Shown here piece by piece: positions 8,516 through 16,028 of a DNA stretch of 64,000 bases. The translations under genes and the position numbers were made by a program. The first letter of the stretch is position 1. Every line of letters begins with the position of its first letter. Location of the stretch: assembly GCF_900115045.1 (NCBI RefSeq), contig NZ_FOVC01000004.1:232783-296782 (forward strand), read 5' to 3'. Under the pieces are notes generated by a model. It had not been told where the DNA came from. It worked only from the letters and a program-made list of their open reading frames with translations, and did no database searches. Source of the stretch: Izhakiella capsodis (GTDB lineage: Bacteria > Pseudomonadota > Gammaproteobacteria > Enterobacterales > Enterobacteriaceae).

Positions 8516-9070
8516 ATGGTCATGGTTGAAACCTGTTACGGCCCGGTCAATAGCGCTGTGCTGCAAAAAGCCCGTTTAATCAAGCTATTGATTTGCGACG
8601 TTGACGGCGTTATGTCCGATGGCATGATCTACTTGGGCAACAGCGGTGAGGAGTTAAAAGCGTTTAATGTACGCGATGGTTATGGCGTGCGTTGTTTGCT
8701 GACCTCGGGCGTCGAAGTCGCTATTATTACCGGCCGCAAAGCAAAATTGCTGGAAGACCGTTGTACCACTCTGGGAATTACACATCTTTACCAGGGCCAA
8801 TCCGATAAGCTTTTGGCCTTCGCTGAACTTGTGGATAAACTGTCGTTGGCACCTGAGCAAATCGCCTATATCGGTGATGACCTGATAGACTGGCCAGTTA
8901 TGGCACGGGTTGGACTGAGCGTTGTTGTTGCCGACGGACATCCGGCCTTGCTGCCACGAGCAGACTACGTCACACAAATTAAAGGCGGACGCGGCGCGGT
9001 ACGTGAAATTTGCGACCTGATTTTAATCGCACAGGATAAGTTTGATGAGGCCAAAGGGCAGTCAGTATGA
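8516..9070 (+). CDS. kdsC: 3-deoxy-D-manno-octulosonate 8-phosphate phosphatase KdsC
   Basis: A 184-residue HAD phosphatase that hydrolyses Kdo 8-phosphate to Kdo. Seen: motif I ICDVDGVMSDG (nucleophile and acid/base Asp), motif II IITGR, motif III Lys in GQSDK and motif IV YIGDDLIDWPV. There is no cap domain, consistent with the tetrameric C0 subfamily. Starts at 8516 and 8522 are both possible; spacing to AAGAGATATCAAG does not decide. Its stop overlaps the lptC start (ATGA). Confidence 0.96.
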   Translation: MVMVETCYGPVNSAVLQKARLIKLLICDVDGVMSDGMIYLGNSGEELKAFNVRDGYGVRCLLTSGVEVAIITGRKAKLLEDRCTTLGITHLYQGQSDKLLAFAELVDKLSLAPEQIAYIGDDLIDWPVMARVGLSVVVADGHPALLPRADYVTQIKGGRGAVREICDLILIAQDKFDEAKGQSV

Positions 9071-9645
9071 GTAAATTTAAGCGCTGGATAACGCTCATTC
9101 TGGCTTTGATCGCCCTGATTATGATCGGCTGGAATATGGCCGATAACAGCAGTGAAACTGAAAATCTGAACAGCGGGGACAATAACGATCCTACTTATAC
9201 CAGCGAGCACTCAGATACGGTGGTATACAGCCCGGACGGCTCACTAAATTACCAGCTGATATCAGATAAGGTAGCTTATTTCACCCAACATGAAGTCAGC
9301 TGGTTCGATAAGCCAGTCATGACGACATACGATACAAACAAAGTGCCGATCTGGTCTATCCGGGCAGATAAAGCCCGCCTGACCCACGATCGCATGCTTT
9401 ATCTATACGGCCATGTAGAGATGAAAAGCCTGACCAGCACCTCGCAGCTACAGCGAATTGTTACAGATAATGCAGTGATCAATCTGACAACACTGGACGT
9501 AACCTCAGTTGATAAAGTCACGCTTTATGGCACCAACTTTAACTCAACCGGCATGCAGATGCGCGGTAATTTACGGAAGAAAACGGCCCAGCTGATTGAA
9601 AAGGTCCAAACGTCTTATGAAATCCAAAACCAAAAACAGCATTAA
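9067..9645 (+). CDS. lptC: LPS export protein LptC
   Basis: LptC is the bitopic inner-membrane protein that passes LPS from LptB2FG to the periplasmic bridge protein LptA. Seen: a single N-terminal TM helix (about residues 7-25, WITLILALIALIMIGWNMA) and a periplasmic OstA-type beta-jellyroll with DKVAYFTQHEVSWFDKPVMT and LYGHVEM. Length 192 (191 in E. coli). The polar insert after the TM helix (about 28-50) is Asp/Ser/Asn-rich and variable in the family. It overlaps kdsC by 4 bases and lptA by 29. Confidence 0.96.
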   Translation: MSKFKRWITLILALIALIMIGWNMADNSSETENLNSGDNNDPTYTSEHSDTVVYSPDGSLNYQLISDKVAYFTQHEVSWFDKPVMTTYDTNKVPIWSIRADKARLTHDRMLYLYGHVEMKSLTSTSQLQRIVTDNAVINLTTLDVTSVDKVTLYGTNFNSTGMQMRGNLRKKTAQLIEKVQTSYEIQNQKQH

Positions 9646-10162
9646 GTTACTTCTGGCCGGCTCCATATTGGCTACTGCACTACCCGCTCTGGCGCTCACC
9701 GGAGATACGGATAAGCCGGTTCACATCGTTTCGAAAAACCAGTCTCTGGATATGCAGGGCAACGTGGCAACTTTTACTGGCAACGTCATCGCTACGCAGG
9801 GGTCAATTAAAATAACCGCAGATAGAGTTGTCGTTAACCGCCCTGGTGGCGACAGTAAAAAAACGGTTATTGACGCCTATGGTAATCCAGCCACTTTTTA
9901 TCAAATGCAGGACAATGGTAAGCCGGTTCAAGGTCATGCCTCTAAACTTCACTATGAACTGGCCAATGATTTTGTTGAGCTTACCGGCAACGCATTTTTG
10001 CAGCAGCAAGACAGCAGTGTAAATGGCGACCGCATCACTTATCTGGTGAAGCAACAAAAAATGCAGGCATTCAGCAACACGGGTAAACGCGTAACGACAG
10101 TTCTGGTTCCGTCCCAGTTGCAGAATAAAAACAGCAACGTTCAGGTCAAAAAGAGTAACTAA
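9617..10162 (+). CDS. lptA: Periplasmic LPS transport bridge protein LptA
   Basis: LptA oligomerises head-to-tail into the beta-jellyroll bridge carrying LPS from LptC to LptD. From MKSKTKNS there is a signal peptide ending near PALALTGDTDKPVH (cleavage after the Ala-Leu-Ala region, about residue 25). The mature OstA domain contains LDMQGNVATFTGNVIATQGS and GHASKLHYELANDFVELTGN. An ATG seven codons upstream is rejected because the signal peptide begins here. It starts inside the 3' end of lptC. Length 181 (185 in E. coli). Confidence 0.95.
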   Translation: MKSKTKNSIKLLLAGSILATALPALALTGDTDKPVHIVSKNQSLDMQGNVATFTGNVIATQGSIKITADRVVVNRPGGDSKKTVIDAYGNPATFYQMQDNGKPVQGHASKLHYELANDFVELTGNAFLQQQDSSVNGDRITYLVKQQKMQAFSNTGKRVTTVLVPSQLQNKNSNVQVKKSN

Positions 10163-10168
10163 CGCTAT

Positions 10169-10894
10169 ATGGCAACCTTAATTGCAGAGAACCTGGCGAA
10201 AGCTTACAAAGGCCGCCAGGTTGTCAAAGATGTCAGTCTGACGGTAAACTCAGGCGAAATCGTCGGTTTACTCGGGCCGAATGGTGCTGGAAAAACGACC
10301 ACGTTTTATATGGTGGTCGGTATTGTGCCGCGCGATGCCGGTCGAATTGTCATTGACGATAATGATATCAGTGTTCTTCCGCTTCATGCCCGCGCTCGAC
10401 GGGGCATAGGCTATCTACCGCAAGAAGCGTCAATTTTCCGCCGTCTGACGGTTTACGACAACCTGATGGCGGTGCTGCAAATTCGTGAAGATCTTACCGC
10501 TGAACAGCGCGAAGATCGCGCCAATGACCTGATGGAAGAGTTCCATATAGAGCATCTGCGTAACAGCCTCGGTCAGTCTCTGTCAGGTGGAGAACGACGC
10601 CGGGTCGAAATTGCCCGGGCGCTGGCTGCCAACCCTAAATTTATACTCCTGGATGAACCCTTCGCCGGCGTTGACCCAATCTCAGTTATCGATATAAAAA
10701 AAATTATCGAACACCTGCGCGATAGTGGCCTCGGTGTACTGATTACCGACCATAACGTGCGTGAGACCCTGGCGGTTTGTGAACGTGCCTATATTGTCAG
10801 CCAGGGCCATATGATCGCCCACGGTACGCCAGAGGAAGTGCTGGCTAATGAGCAGGTGAAACGCGTTTATTTGGGTGACGAGTTCAGACTCTGA
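10169..10894 (+). CDS. lptB: LPS export ABC transporter ATPase LptB
   Basis: A 241-residue cytosolic ATPase that drives LPS extraction with LptFG. Seen: Walker A GPNGAGKTT (about residue 36), signature SLSGGERRRVE, Walker B ILLDEPFAGVDP and switch His in ITDHNVRE. Length equals E. coli LptB. Only 6 bases separate it from lptA, and it leads into rpoN 48 bases later, so read-through is likely. Confidence 0.97.
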   Translation: MATLIAENLAKAYKGRQVVKDVSLTVNSGEIVGLLGPNGAGKTTTFYMVVGIVPRDAGRIVIDDNDISVLPLHARARRGIGYLPQEASIFRRLTVYDNLMAVLQIREDLTAEQREDRANDLMEEFHIEHLRNSLGQSLSGGERRRVEIARALAANPKFILLDEPFAGVDPISVIDIKKIIEHLRDSGLGVLITDHNVRETLAVCERAYIVSQGHMIAHGTPEEVLANEQVKRVYLGDEFRL

Positions 10895-10942
10895 TAAGGT
10901 GTTCAAAATGGGTCAGTATTACGGGGAGATGACATCCTGACT

Positions 10943-12376
10943 ATGAAGCAAGGCTTGCAACTCCGCCTCAGTCAGCAGCTCGCCATGACACCGCAGCTAC
11001 AGCAGGCTATTCGTTTGCTGCAGCTTTCCACGCTTGAACTTCAGCAGGAAATCCAGCTGGCGCTTGATAGTAATCCGCTTCTGGAACAAAGCGAAAGTAA
11101 TGACGAGATCGACATTCACGCCGTTGCGGAGAATGACACCCTGGACACGCGTGAGGCTCTTGAACAAAAAGACATGCCGGAAGAGCTACCGCTGGACACA
11201 ACTTGGGACGAAATTTACACCGCAGGAACATCTTCCAGCACCGGAGCTGACTATCACGATGAAGAGCTGCCTGTCTACCAGGGCGAAACCACGCTGACCC
11301 TGCAGGACTACTTGATGTGGCAGGTGGAGCTTACCCCTTTTTCCGATAATGATCGTGCGATCGCCACCTCCATTGTAGATGCTGTTGACGATACCGGTTA
11401 TTTGACCGTATCGCTGGAAGATATACACGACAGCATTGGCGACAACGAGCTGATGATGGAAGAGATCGAGGCCGTGCTTAAGCGCATTCAGCGCTTTGAT
11501 CCCGTAGGGGTTGCGGCACGCGACCTGCGTGACTGCCTGTTGGTACAACTGTCACAGTTTATTGCCGAAACACCCTGGCTAAATGAAGCGCGCATGGTGG
11601 TGAGTAATTATTTAGATCTGCTGGCAAACCATGACTTTCGGACTCTTATGCGGGTATCCCGTCTCAAAGAGGACGCCCTTAAAGGCGCAATGCGGCTCAT
11701 TCAGTCGCTCGATCCACGTCCCGGGCAATCGGTCAATACCAGCGAACCGGAATACGTCATTCCTGATGTGCTAGTACGTAAAGTCCAGGATCACTGGTCG
11801 GTAGAGCTTAACGCCGATAGCATTCCCCGCCTCAAAATTAACCAACAATACGCCGCACTTGGCAGTCGTATCCGTAGCGATGCTGACAGTCAGTTTATTC
11901 GAAGCAATTTACAAGAAGCCCGCTGGCTGATCAAAAGCCTTGAGAGCCGCAACGAAACACTACTAAAAGTGTCTCGCTGTATCGTGGAACAACAGCAAGC
12001 GTTCTTCAATCAGGGCGAAGAGTATATGCGGCCAATGGTGCTGGCGGACATTGCCAGCGCAGTGGACATGCACGAGTCAACTATTTCTCGTGTTACCACA
12101 CAAAAATATCTCCACAGTCCGCGAGGTATATTTGAACTTAAATACTTTTTCTCCAGTCATGTTAATACTGAAGGAGGCGGAGAAGCCTCTTCAACCGCTA
12201 TCCGTGCGCTGGTAAAAAAACTCGTCTTAGCGGAGAACCCAGCTAAGCCCCTCAGCGACAGTAAGCTGACTACCCTGCTCTCGAAACAGGGCATTATGGT
12301 GGCACGGCGCACTGTAGCTAAATACCGTGAATCTTTATCCATCCCGCCCTCAAACCAGCGTAAGCGGCTTGTTTGA
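10943..12376 (+). CDS. rpoN: RNA polymerase sigma-54 factor RpoN
   Basis: Sigma-54 directs transcription of nitrogen-regulated and other enhancer-dependent genes. It has 477 residues, as in E. coli. Region I (1-50) is Gln/Leu-rich (QLAMTPQLQQAIRLLQLSTL), region II is acidic (about 50-110), and region III carries core binding and DNA-binding elements. The RpoN box ARRTVAKYRE lies near residue 454. Its operon mates hpf, ptsN, rapZ and npr are the standard set. A purine-rich GGGGAG lies a little far upstream of the ATG, so initiation may be modest. Confidence 0.97.
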   Translation: MKQGLQLRLSQQLAMTPQLQQAIRLLQLSTLELQQEIQLALDSNPLLEQSESNDEIDIHAVAENDTLDTREALEQKDMPEELPLDTTWDEIYTAGTSSSTGADYHDEELPVYQGETTLTLQDYLMWQVELTPFSDNDRAIATSIVDAVDDTGYLTVSLEDIHDSIGDNELMMEEIEAVLKRIQRFDPVGVAARDLRDCLLVQLSQFIAETPWLNEARMVVSNYLDLLANHDFRTLMRVSRLKEDALKGAMRLIQSLDPRPGQSVNTSEPEYVIPDVLVRKVQDHWSVELNADSIPRLKINQQYAALGSRIRSDADSQFIRSNLQEARWLIKSLESRNETLLKVSRCIVEQQQAFFNQGEEYMRPMVLADIASAVDMHESTISRVTTQKYLHSPRGIFELKYFFSSHVNTEGGGEASSTAIRALVKKLVLAENPAKPLSDSKLTTLLSKQGIMVARRTVAKYRESLSIPPSNQRKRLV

Positions 12377-12398
12377 ACGAACTGATAAGGAAGCAACT

Positions 12399-12686
12399 AT
12401 GCAGCTAAATATTACTGGGCAAAATGTTGAAATCACCGACGCATTACGTGATTTCGTTAATACTAAGTTTGCCAAACTTGAACAATTTTTTGACAGAATC
12501 AATCAAGTCTATATTGTTTTAAAGGTAGAGAAGCTCTCGCAAATAGCGGAAGCCACGCTGCACGTGAATGGAGGCGAACTACATGCCACTGCGGAAGGGA
12601 GAGATATGTATGCATCCATTGACGGGTTAGTTGATAAACTGGCTCGGCAGCTAAATAAACATAAAGATAAATTGAAACAGCACTAA
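12399..12686 (+). CDS. hpf: Ribosome hibernation promoting factor (short form)
   Basis: This 95-residue short HPF binds the 30S decoding region and, with RMF, promotes 100S dimers in stationary phase. Seen: MQLNITGQNVEITDALRDFV, the conserved FAKLEQFFDRINQVYIVLKV and the C-terminal DKLARQLNKHKDKLKQH, very close to E. coli in sequence and identical in length. An in-frame extension into rpoN (to 12327) is discarded; GATAAGGAAG lies just upstream of 12399. It starts 22 bases after the rpoN stop. Confidence 0.96.
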   Translation: MQLNITGQNVEITDALRDFVNTKFAKLEQFFDRINQVYIVLKVEKLSQIAEATLHVNGGELHATAEGRDMYASIDGLVDKLARQLNKHKDKLKQH

Positions 12687-12748
12687 TCTTAACAAAGAGC
12701 GATACAACGAGCACGGCGCCACAGGCGACATTCCGCGCAATAACCTAT

Positions 12749-12771
12749 CGGCTCGCCCTTGAGGCGAGCCG
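12749..12771 (+). other. GC-rich hairpin between hpf and ptsN
   Basis: The perfect 9-bp stem CGGCTCGCC / GGCGAGCCG has a 5-base loop. It is followed by GTTAATC with no real T-run. It may stabilise the upstream mRNA or act as a weak attenuator inside the rpoN operon. Confidence 0.5.
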
Positions 12772-12882
12772 TTAATCAATCAGGCGTACAAAGGGTTGAA
12801 TCTGGCCTAGAACTGATCCAGGGTTCAGGTATGAGTAACATAAAGCAATACACCGGGCGTAAATGAACACCTAAGTGAAACT

Positions 12883-13368
12883 ATGATGAATACTGATCAA
12901 ACACTGGAACTTAACGCGGTACTAAGCCAGTCCTGCACGCGTAGCGGAGTACATTGCCAGAGTAAAAAAAGAGCGCTGGAAATCATCAGTGAGCTGGCCG
13001 CAGAGCAGTTAAATTTGCCTCATCAAACTATTTTCGAATCAATACTCACCCGTGAACGTATGGGAAGTACCGGAATCGGTAACGGCATTGCCATTCCGCA
13101 TGGCAAACTTGAGGAAGACACCTTACGCGCCGTAGGGGTGTTTATTCGTCTCGACCAACCGATTCCTTTTGACGCGATTGATAATCAGCCTGTCGACCTG
13201 CTATTTGCTTTGCTGGTCCCGGCGGATCAGTGCAAGACGCATTTGCATACCTTGTCGTTAGTAGCGAAACGTTTGGCCGATAAGTCAATCTGCCGTCGTC
13301 TGCGCGCCGCGCAAAATGATGAAGAGCTTTATCAGATCATCACAGAAGGTAATGAAGAGATCCTGTAA
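12883..13368 (+). CDS. ptsN: Nitrogen-PTS EIIA component PtsN (EIIANtr)
   Basis: A 161-residue cytosolic EIIA domain of the fructose/mannitol family, the terminal phosphoacceptor of PTS-Ntr. It regulates potassium transport, KdpD and other targets through its phosphorylation state. The active His73 is in GIAIPHGKLEEDTLRAVGVF. Also seen: GVHCQSKKRALEIISELAAE near the N-terminus. It lies about 200 bases after hpf beyond a hairpin, so it may have an additional promoter. rapZ follows. Confidence 0.95.
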   Translation: MMNTDQTLELNAVLSQSCTRSGVHCQSKKRALEIISELAAEQLNLPHQTIFESILTRERMGSTGIGNGIAIPHGKLEEDTLRAVGVFIRLDQPIPFDAIDNQPVDLLFALLVPADQCKTHLHTLSLVAKRLADKSICRRLRAAQNDEELYQIITEGNEEIL

Positions 13369-13398
13369 TTTAGTCTGCTGCAACTCAGGAGAAAGTAC

Positions 13399-14253
13399 AT
13401 GGTGCTGATGATCGTCAGTGGTCGATCGGGGTCAGGTAAGTCCGTTGCTTTGCGCGCACTCGAAGATATGGGGTTTTATTGCGTTGATAATTTGCCGGTA
13501 GAGTTACTGCCCGCACTGGCAAATTCGCTGACCGAACGACAAACATCTGCGGCTGTTAGCATAGACGTACGCAACATGCCGGAGACGCCAGAAATTCTTG
13601 AAACAGCTCTGACTAATTTACCTGATACCTTCTCCCCACAGCTGCTGTTTCTCGATGCTGACCGCAGCACCTTGATCCGTCGCTACAGTGATACGCGCCG
13701 ACTGCATCCGCTCTCCAGCAAGAACCTGTCACTCGAAAGCGCAATTGATGAAGAAAATAACCTGTTGGAACCTCTTCGCTCGAAAGCCGACCTGATTATC
13801 GACACGTCAGAAATGTCGGTTCACGAGCTGGCTGAAATGCTGCGTACCCGGCTGTTAGGCAAACGCGAGCGCGAACTTACAATGGTGTTTGAGTCTTTCG
13901 GCTATAAACATGGTATTCCAATTGATGCCGACTATGTGTTCGACGTGCGTTTTTTACCCAATCCACATTGGGATCCAAAACTTCGTCCGATGACTGGTCT
14001 GGACAGGCCGGTAGCCGCTTTTCTCGATCGTCACACGGAAGTTCATAACTTCATTTACCAAACGCGCAGCTACCTGGAGCTGTGGTTGCCGATGCTTGAA
14101 ACCAATAATCGTAGCTATCTCACTATCGCCATCGGGTGCACCGGCGGTAAGCATCGATCAGTTTTTATCGCGGAACAGCTGGCTGACTATTTCCGCTCAC
14201 GCGGTAAAAACGTCCAGTCCCGCCACCGAACTTTGGAAAAACGTAAATCATGA
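13399..14253 (+). CDS. rapZ: RNase adapter protein RapZ
   Basis: RapZ binds the sRNA GlmZ and presents it to RNase E, tuning GlmS and amino-sugar synthesis. The 284-residue protein has Walker A GRSGSGKS (residues 8-15) and the conserved second half with FGYKHGIPIDADYVFDVRFL and GCTGGKHRSVF. The basic C-terminal tail RHRTLEKRKS is the RNA-binding element. GlmZ/GlmY are not in this window. Overlaps npr by 4 bases. Start by GGAG 9 bases upstream. Confidence 0.96.
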   Translation: MVLMIVSGRSGSGKSVALRALEDMGFYCVDNLPVELLPALANSLTERQTSAAVSIDVRNMPETPEILETALTNLPDTFSPQLLFLDADRSTLIRRYSDTRRLHPLSSKNLSLESAIDEENNLLEPLRSKADLIIDTSEMSVHELAEMLRTRLLGKRERELTMVFESFGYKHGIPIDADYVFDVRFLPNPHWDPKLRPMTGLDRPVAAFLDRHTEVHNFIYQTRSYLELWLPMLETNNRSYLTIAIGCTGGKHRSVFIAEQLADYFRSRGKNVQSRHRTLEKRKS

Positions 14254-14522
14254 CTGTCAAGCAACGCGTTGAAATTAAGAATAAATTAGGCATGCATGCC
14301 CGACCAGCAATGAAACTATTTGAGTTAGTGCAAAGTTATGACGCAGAGGTTTTGCTACGAAATGAAAGCGGCACAGAAGCCGAAGCCAGTAGCGTAATTG
14401 CCTTACTGATGCTGGACTCAGCAAAAGGAGGCAACATCGAAATAGAGGCCAGCGGCCCCCAGGAGCAACAGGCACTGGCAGCAGTTATCGAACTTTTTGA
14501 TGCCGGTTTTGACGAAGATTAA
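14250..14522 (+). CDS. npr: Nitrogen-PTS phosphocarrier protein NPr
   Basis: A 90-residue HPr-like carrier passing phosphate from EINtr (PtsP, not here) to PtsN. The phosphorylated His16 is in NKLGMHARPAMKLFELVQ. The second conserved block DSAKGGNIEIEASGPQEQQA carries the HPr-family regulatory-Ser region. It ends the plus-strand operon; only 9 bases separate it from the convergent mtgA stop and no terminator hairpin is visible there. Confidence 0.95.
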   Translation: MTVKQRVEIKNKLGMHARPAMKLFELVQSYDAEVLLRNESGTEAEASSVIALLMLDSAKGGNIEIEASGPQEQQALAAVIELFDAGFDED

Positions 14523-14531
14523 ACCTGATAG

Positions 14532-15251
14532 TCATAGCAGATTATGCTCACGCAGAAACCCTTCTCCTCCCAGCTGGCGCATTTGAAGCAATATCCACAG
14601 CTGGCGCTGGCGTAGATAAGCGGAAGGAACATCAGCGCGAAAACGCAATGGGCTGGGCAATACCGATGCCAGCAGCGCAGCTTCAGCCGGTGTTATCTTG
14701 CTGGCAGGTTTATGAAAATATCGACGCGACGCCTCTTCAACGCCAAAAATACCCTTTCCAAATTCAGCGACGTTAAGATAGACGGTCAGAATACGCCGCT
14801 TGCTCCAGACAGTTTCAATGCCGACGGTTAACCCTGCCTCAAGCCCTTTTCGCACCCAGCTTCGTCCATCCCAAAGAAAAACATTTTTAGCCGTCTGCTG
14901 AGAAATCGTTGAGGCTCCACGTAACTGCCCATCGCGGCTGCCATCGAGTACTGATTCGATTGCGGCGACATCAAAACCCCAGTGAGTCGGAAACTTTTGA
15001 TCTTCAGAGGCGATAACAGCCAGCTTCATCCAGGGGGATATAGCATCACTGCCAATCCAGTCAGAATGCGTCACGAAGCCGAAATCACCGCGCAACCAAG
15101 CTCCGATTTGACGTTCAGCCATTACTGCAGAGAACGGTACTGGCAGGAAAGCAAAGAGAATGATGCTTGTCACCCATATAACCAGAATACCCAGAACCAC
15201 TCTGATTATCAGACGTTTAACTCGCTGCCAACCTTTCCATTTTCTCAACAT
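14532..15251 (-). CDS. mtgA: Monofunctional biosynthetic peptidoglycan transglycosylase MtgA
   Basis: A 239-residue GT51 glycosyltransferase that polymerises lipid II at the division site without a transpeptidase domain. Seen: one N-terminal TM helix (about residues 14-36), catalytic-Glu motif AVIASEDQKFPTHWGFD, RGASTISQQTAKNVFLWDGR and a second Glu region KRRILTVYLNVAEFGKGIFG. Length is close to the 242 of E. coli. Convergent with npr. In E. coli elbB lies upstream; here that space holds no elbB. Confidence 0.95.
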   Translation of the reverse strand: MLRKWKGWQRVKRLIIRVVLGILVIWVTSIILFAFLPVPFSAVMAERQIGAWLRGDFGFVTHSDWIGSDAISPWMKLAVIASEDQKFPTHWGFDVAAIESVLDGSRDGQLRGASTISQQTAKNVFLWDGRSWVRKGLEAGLTVGIETVWSKRRILTVYLNVAEFGKGIFGVEEASRRYFHKPASKITPAEAALLASVLPSPLRFRADVPSAYLRQRQLWILLQMRQLGGEGFLREHNLL

Positions 15252-15486
15252 TCACTCCCCACGTTGGATTACAAAAAATCCATAAATGGTTCAAGTTAAC
15301 GCTCACCGTTTAGTCACTCAGTCCCGATGCCAGCCAGGCTCAGCTTTGATACCGCAGCTGCGAGGCAACTTCATTTAAAAAAACAAAGATTAATTGCACT
15401 TATTAGTTAGCTCATTTAATAAATAACGTTTGAAATTATTTTTTGCAGTGTAAATTTCTTCCTGATCCATTCAAATAAATACCTAA

Positions 15487-15666
15487 CTACTTATTATTTG
15501 TTACAATATCGGCCTCTGTATCCGCAAGATACACTTGTCGATAGTTCCCATTTCTGGCAACAAGACTGCCATGTTCTTCTGGAGCGGACCAGGACCATTT
15601 TTCAAAACGACCATAAGATAGAAAAAACTCTGTTTTGAAAACATTACGTTGCGGTGATACTGTCGT
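15487..15666 (-). pseudogene. Possible remnant of an ABC-exporter C-terminus
   Basis: On the minus strand the frame is open from 15666 to a TAG at 15487-15489 (59 codons, no start). It reads FEKWSWSAPEEHGSLVARNG then NYRQVYLADTEADIVTNNK. The part HGSLVARNGNYRQVY resembles the end of ABC-exporter nucleotide-binding domains (G.H..LLARNG.Y..LY). No Walker or signature motifs remain. The match is short and the identification tentative. The segment lies in the 650-base gap between mtgA and arcZ where E. coli has elbB. Confidence 0.3.
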
Positions 15667-15904
15667 CTATTTCATCTTCGACTTATCACATAGTTCTCTT
15701 TGATTCTATTCGGGCATCAGTTAGTTAAAGCTGTCATGCTATTATTATTCAAAAGCGGTTAAATTTGAGCCAATCATCTGTGCAAAATGATTAGCCGCTT
15801 GACAGTATCAATGAATTAATGTTTCCTATACATACTTGTGGTTCTTAATCACACATTTTAATGGTTTTTCACGAGCCACGGCAGAATTTGCTGCTGTAGT
15901 TAAT

Positions 15905-16028
15905 AACTGTTTTACCCAATACCGCCTGACGCAGCCGACTCCAACTATCAGTATTGCGTCAGACATCGTTTCCCTGGTGTTGGCGCAATATTCGCGCACC
16001 CCGGCCTCGGCTGGGGTCATTTTTTTTC
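15905..16028 (+). ncRNA. arcZ: Hfq-dependent small RNA ArcZ (RyhA/SraH)
   Basis: The 3' half is unmistakable: TTTCCCTGGTGTTGGCGCAA, then TATTCGCGCACCCCGG and GGGGTCATTTTTTTT (about 15968-16027). This matches E. coli ArcZ, including the conserved TGGTGTTGGCGCA seed used on rpoS and other targets. The rho-independent stem ACCCCGGCC/GGCTGGGGT ends in a T8 tract typical of Hfq sRNAs. The 5' end (about 15905) is inferred from the ~121-nt E. coli length and a TAGTTAAT element just upstream. It converges on arcB and its terminator overlaps the arcB stop. In E. coli, ArcA-P represses arcZ and ArcZ lowers arcB mRNA. Confidence 0.9.
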
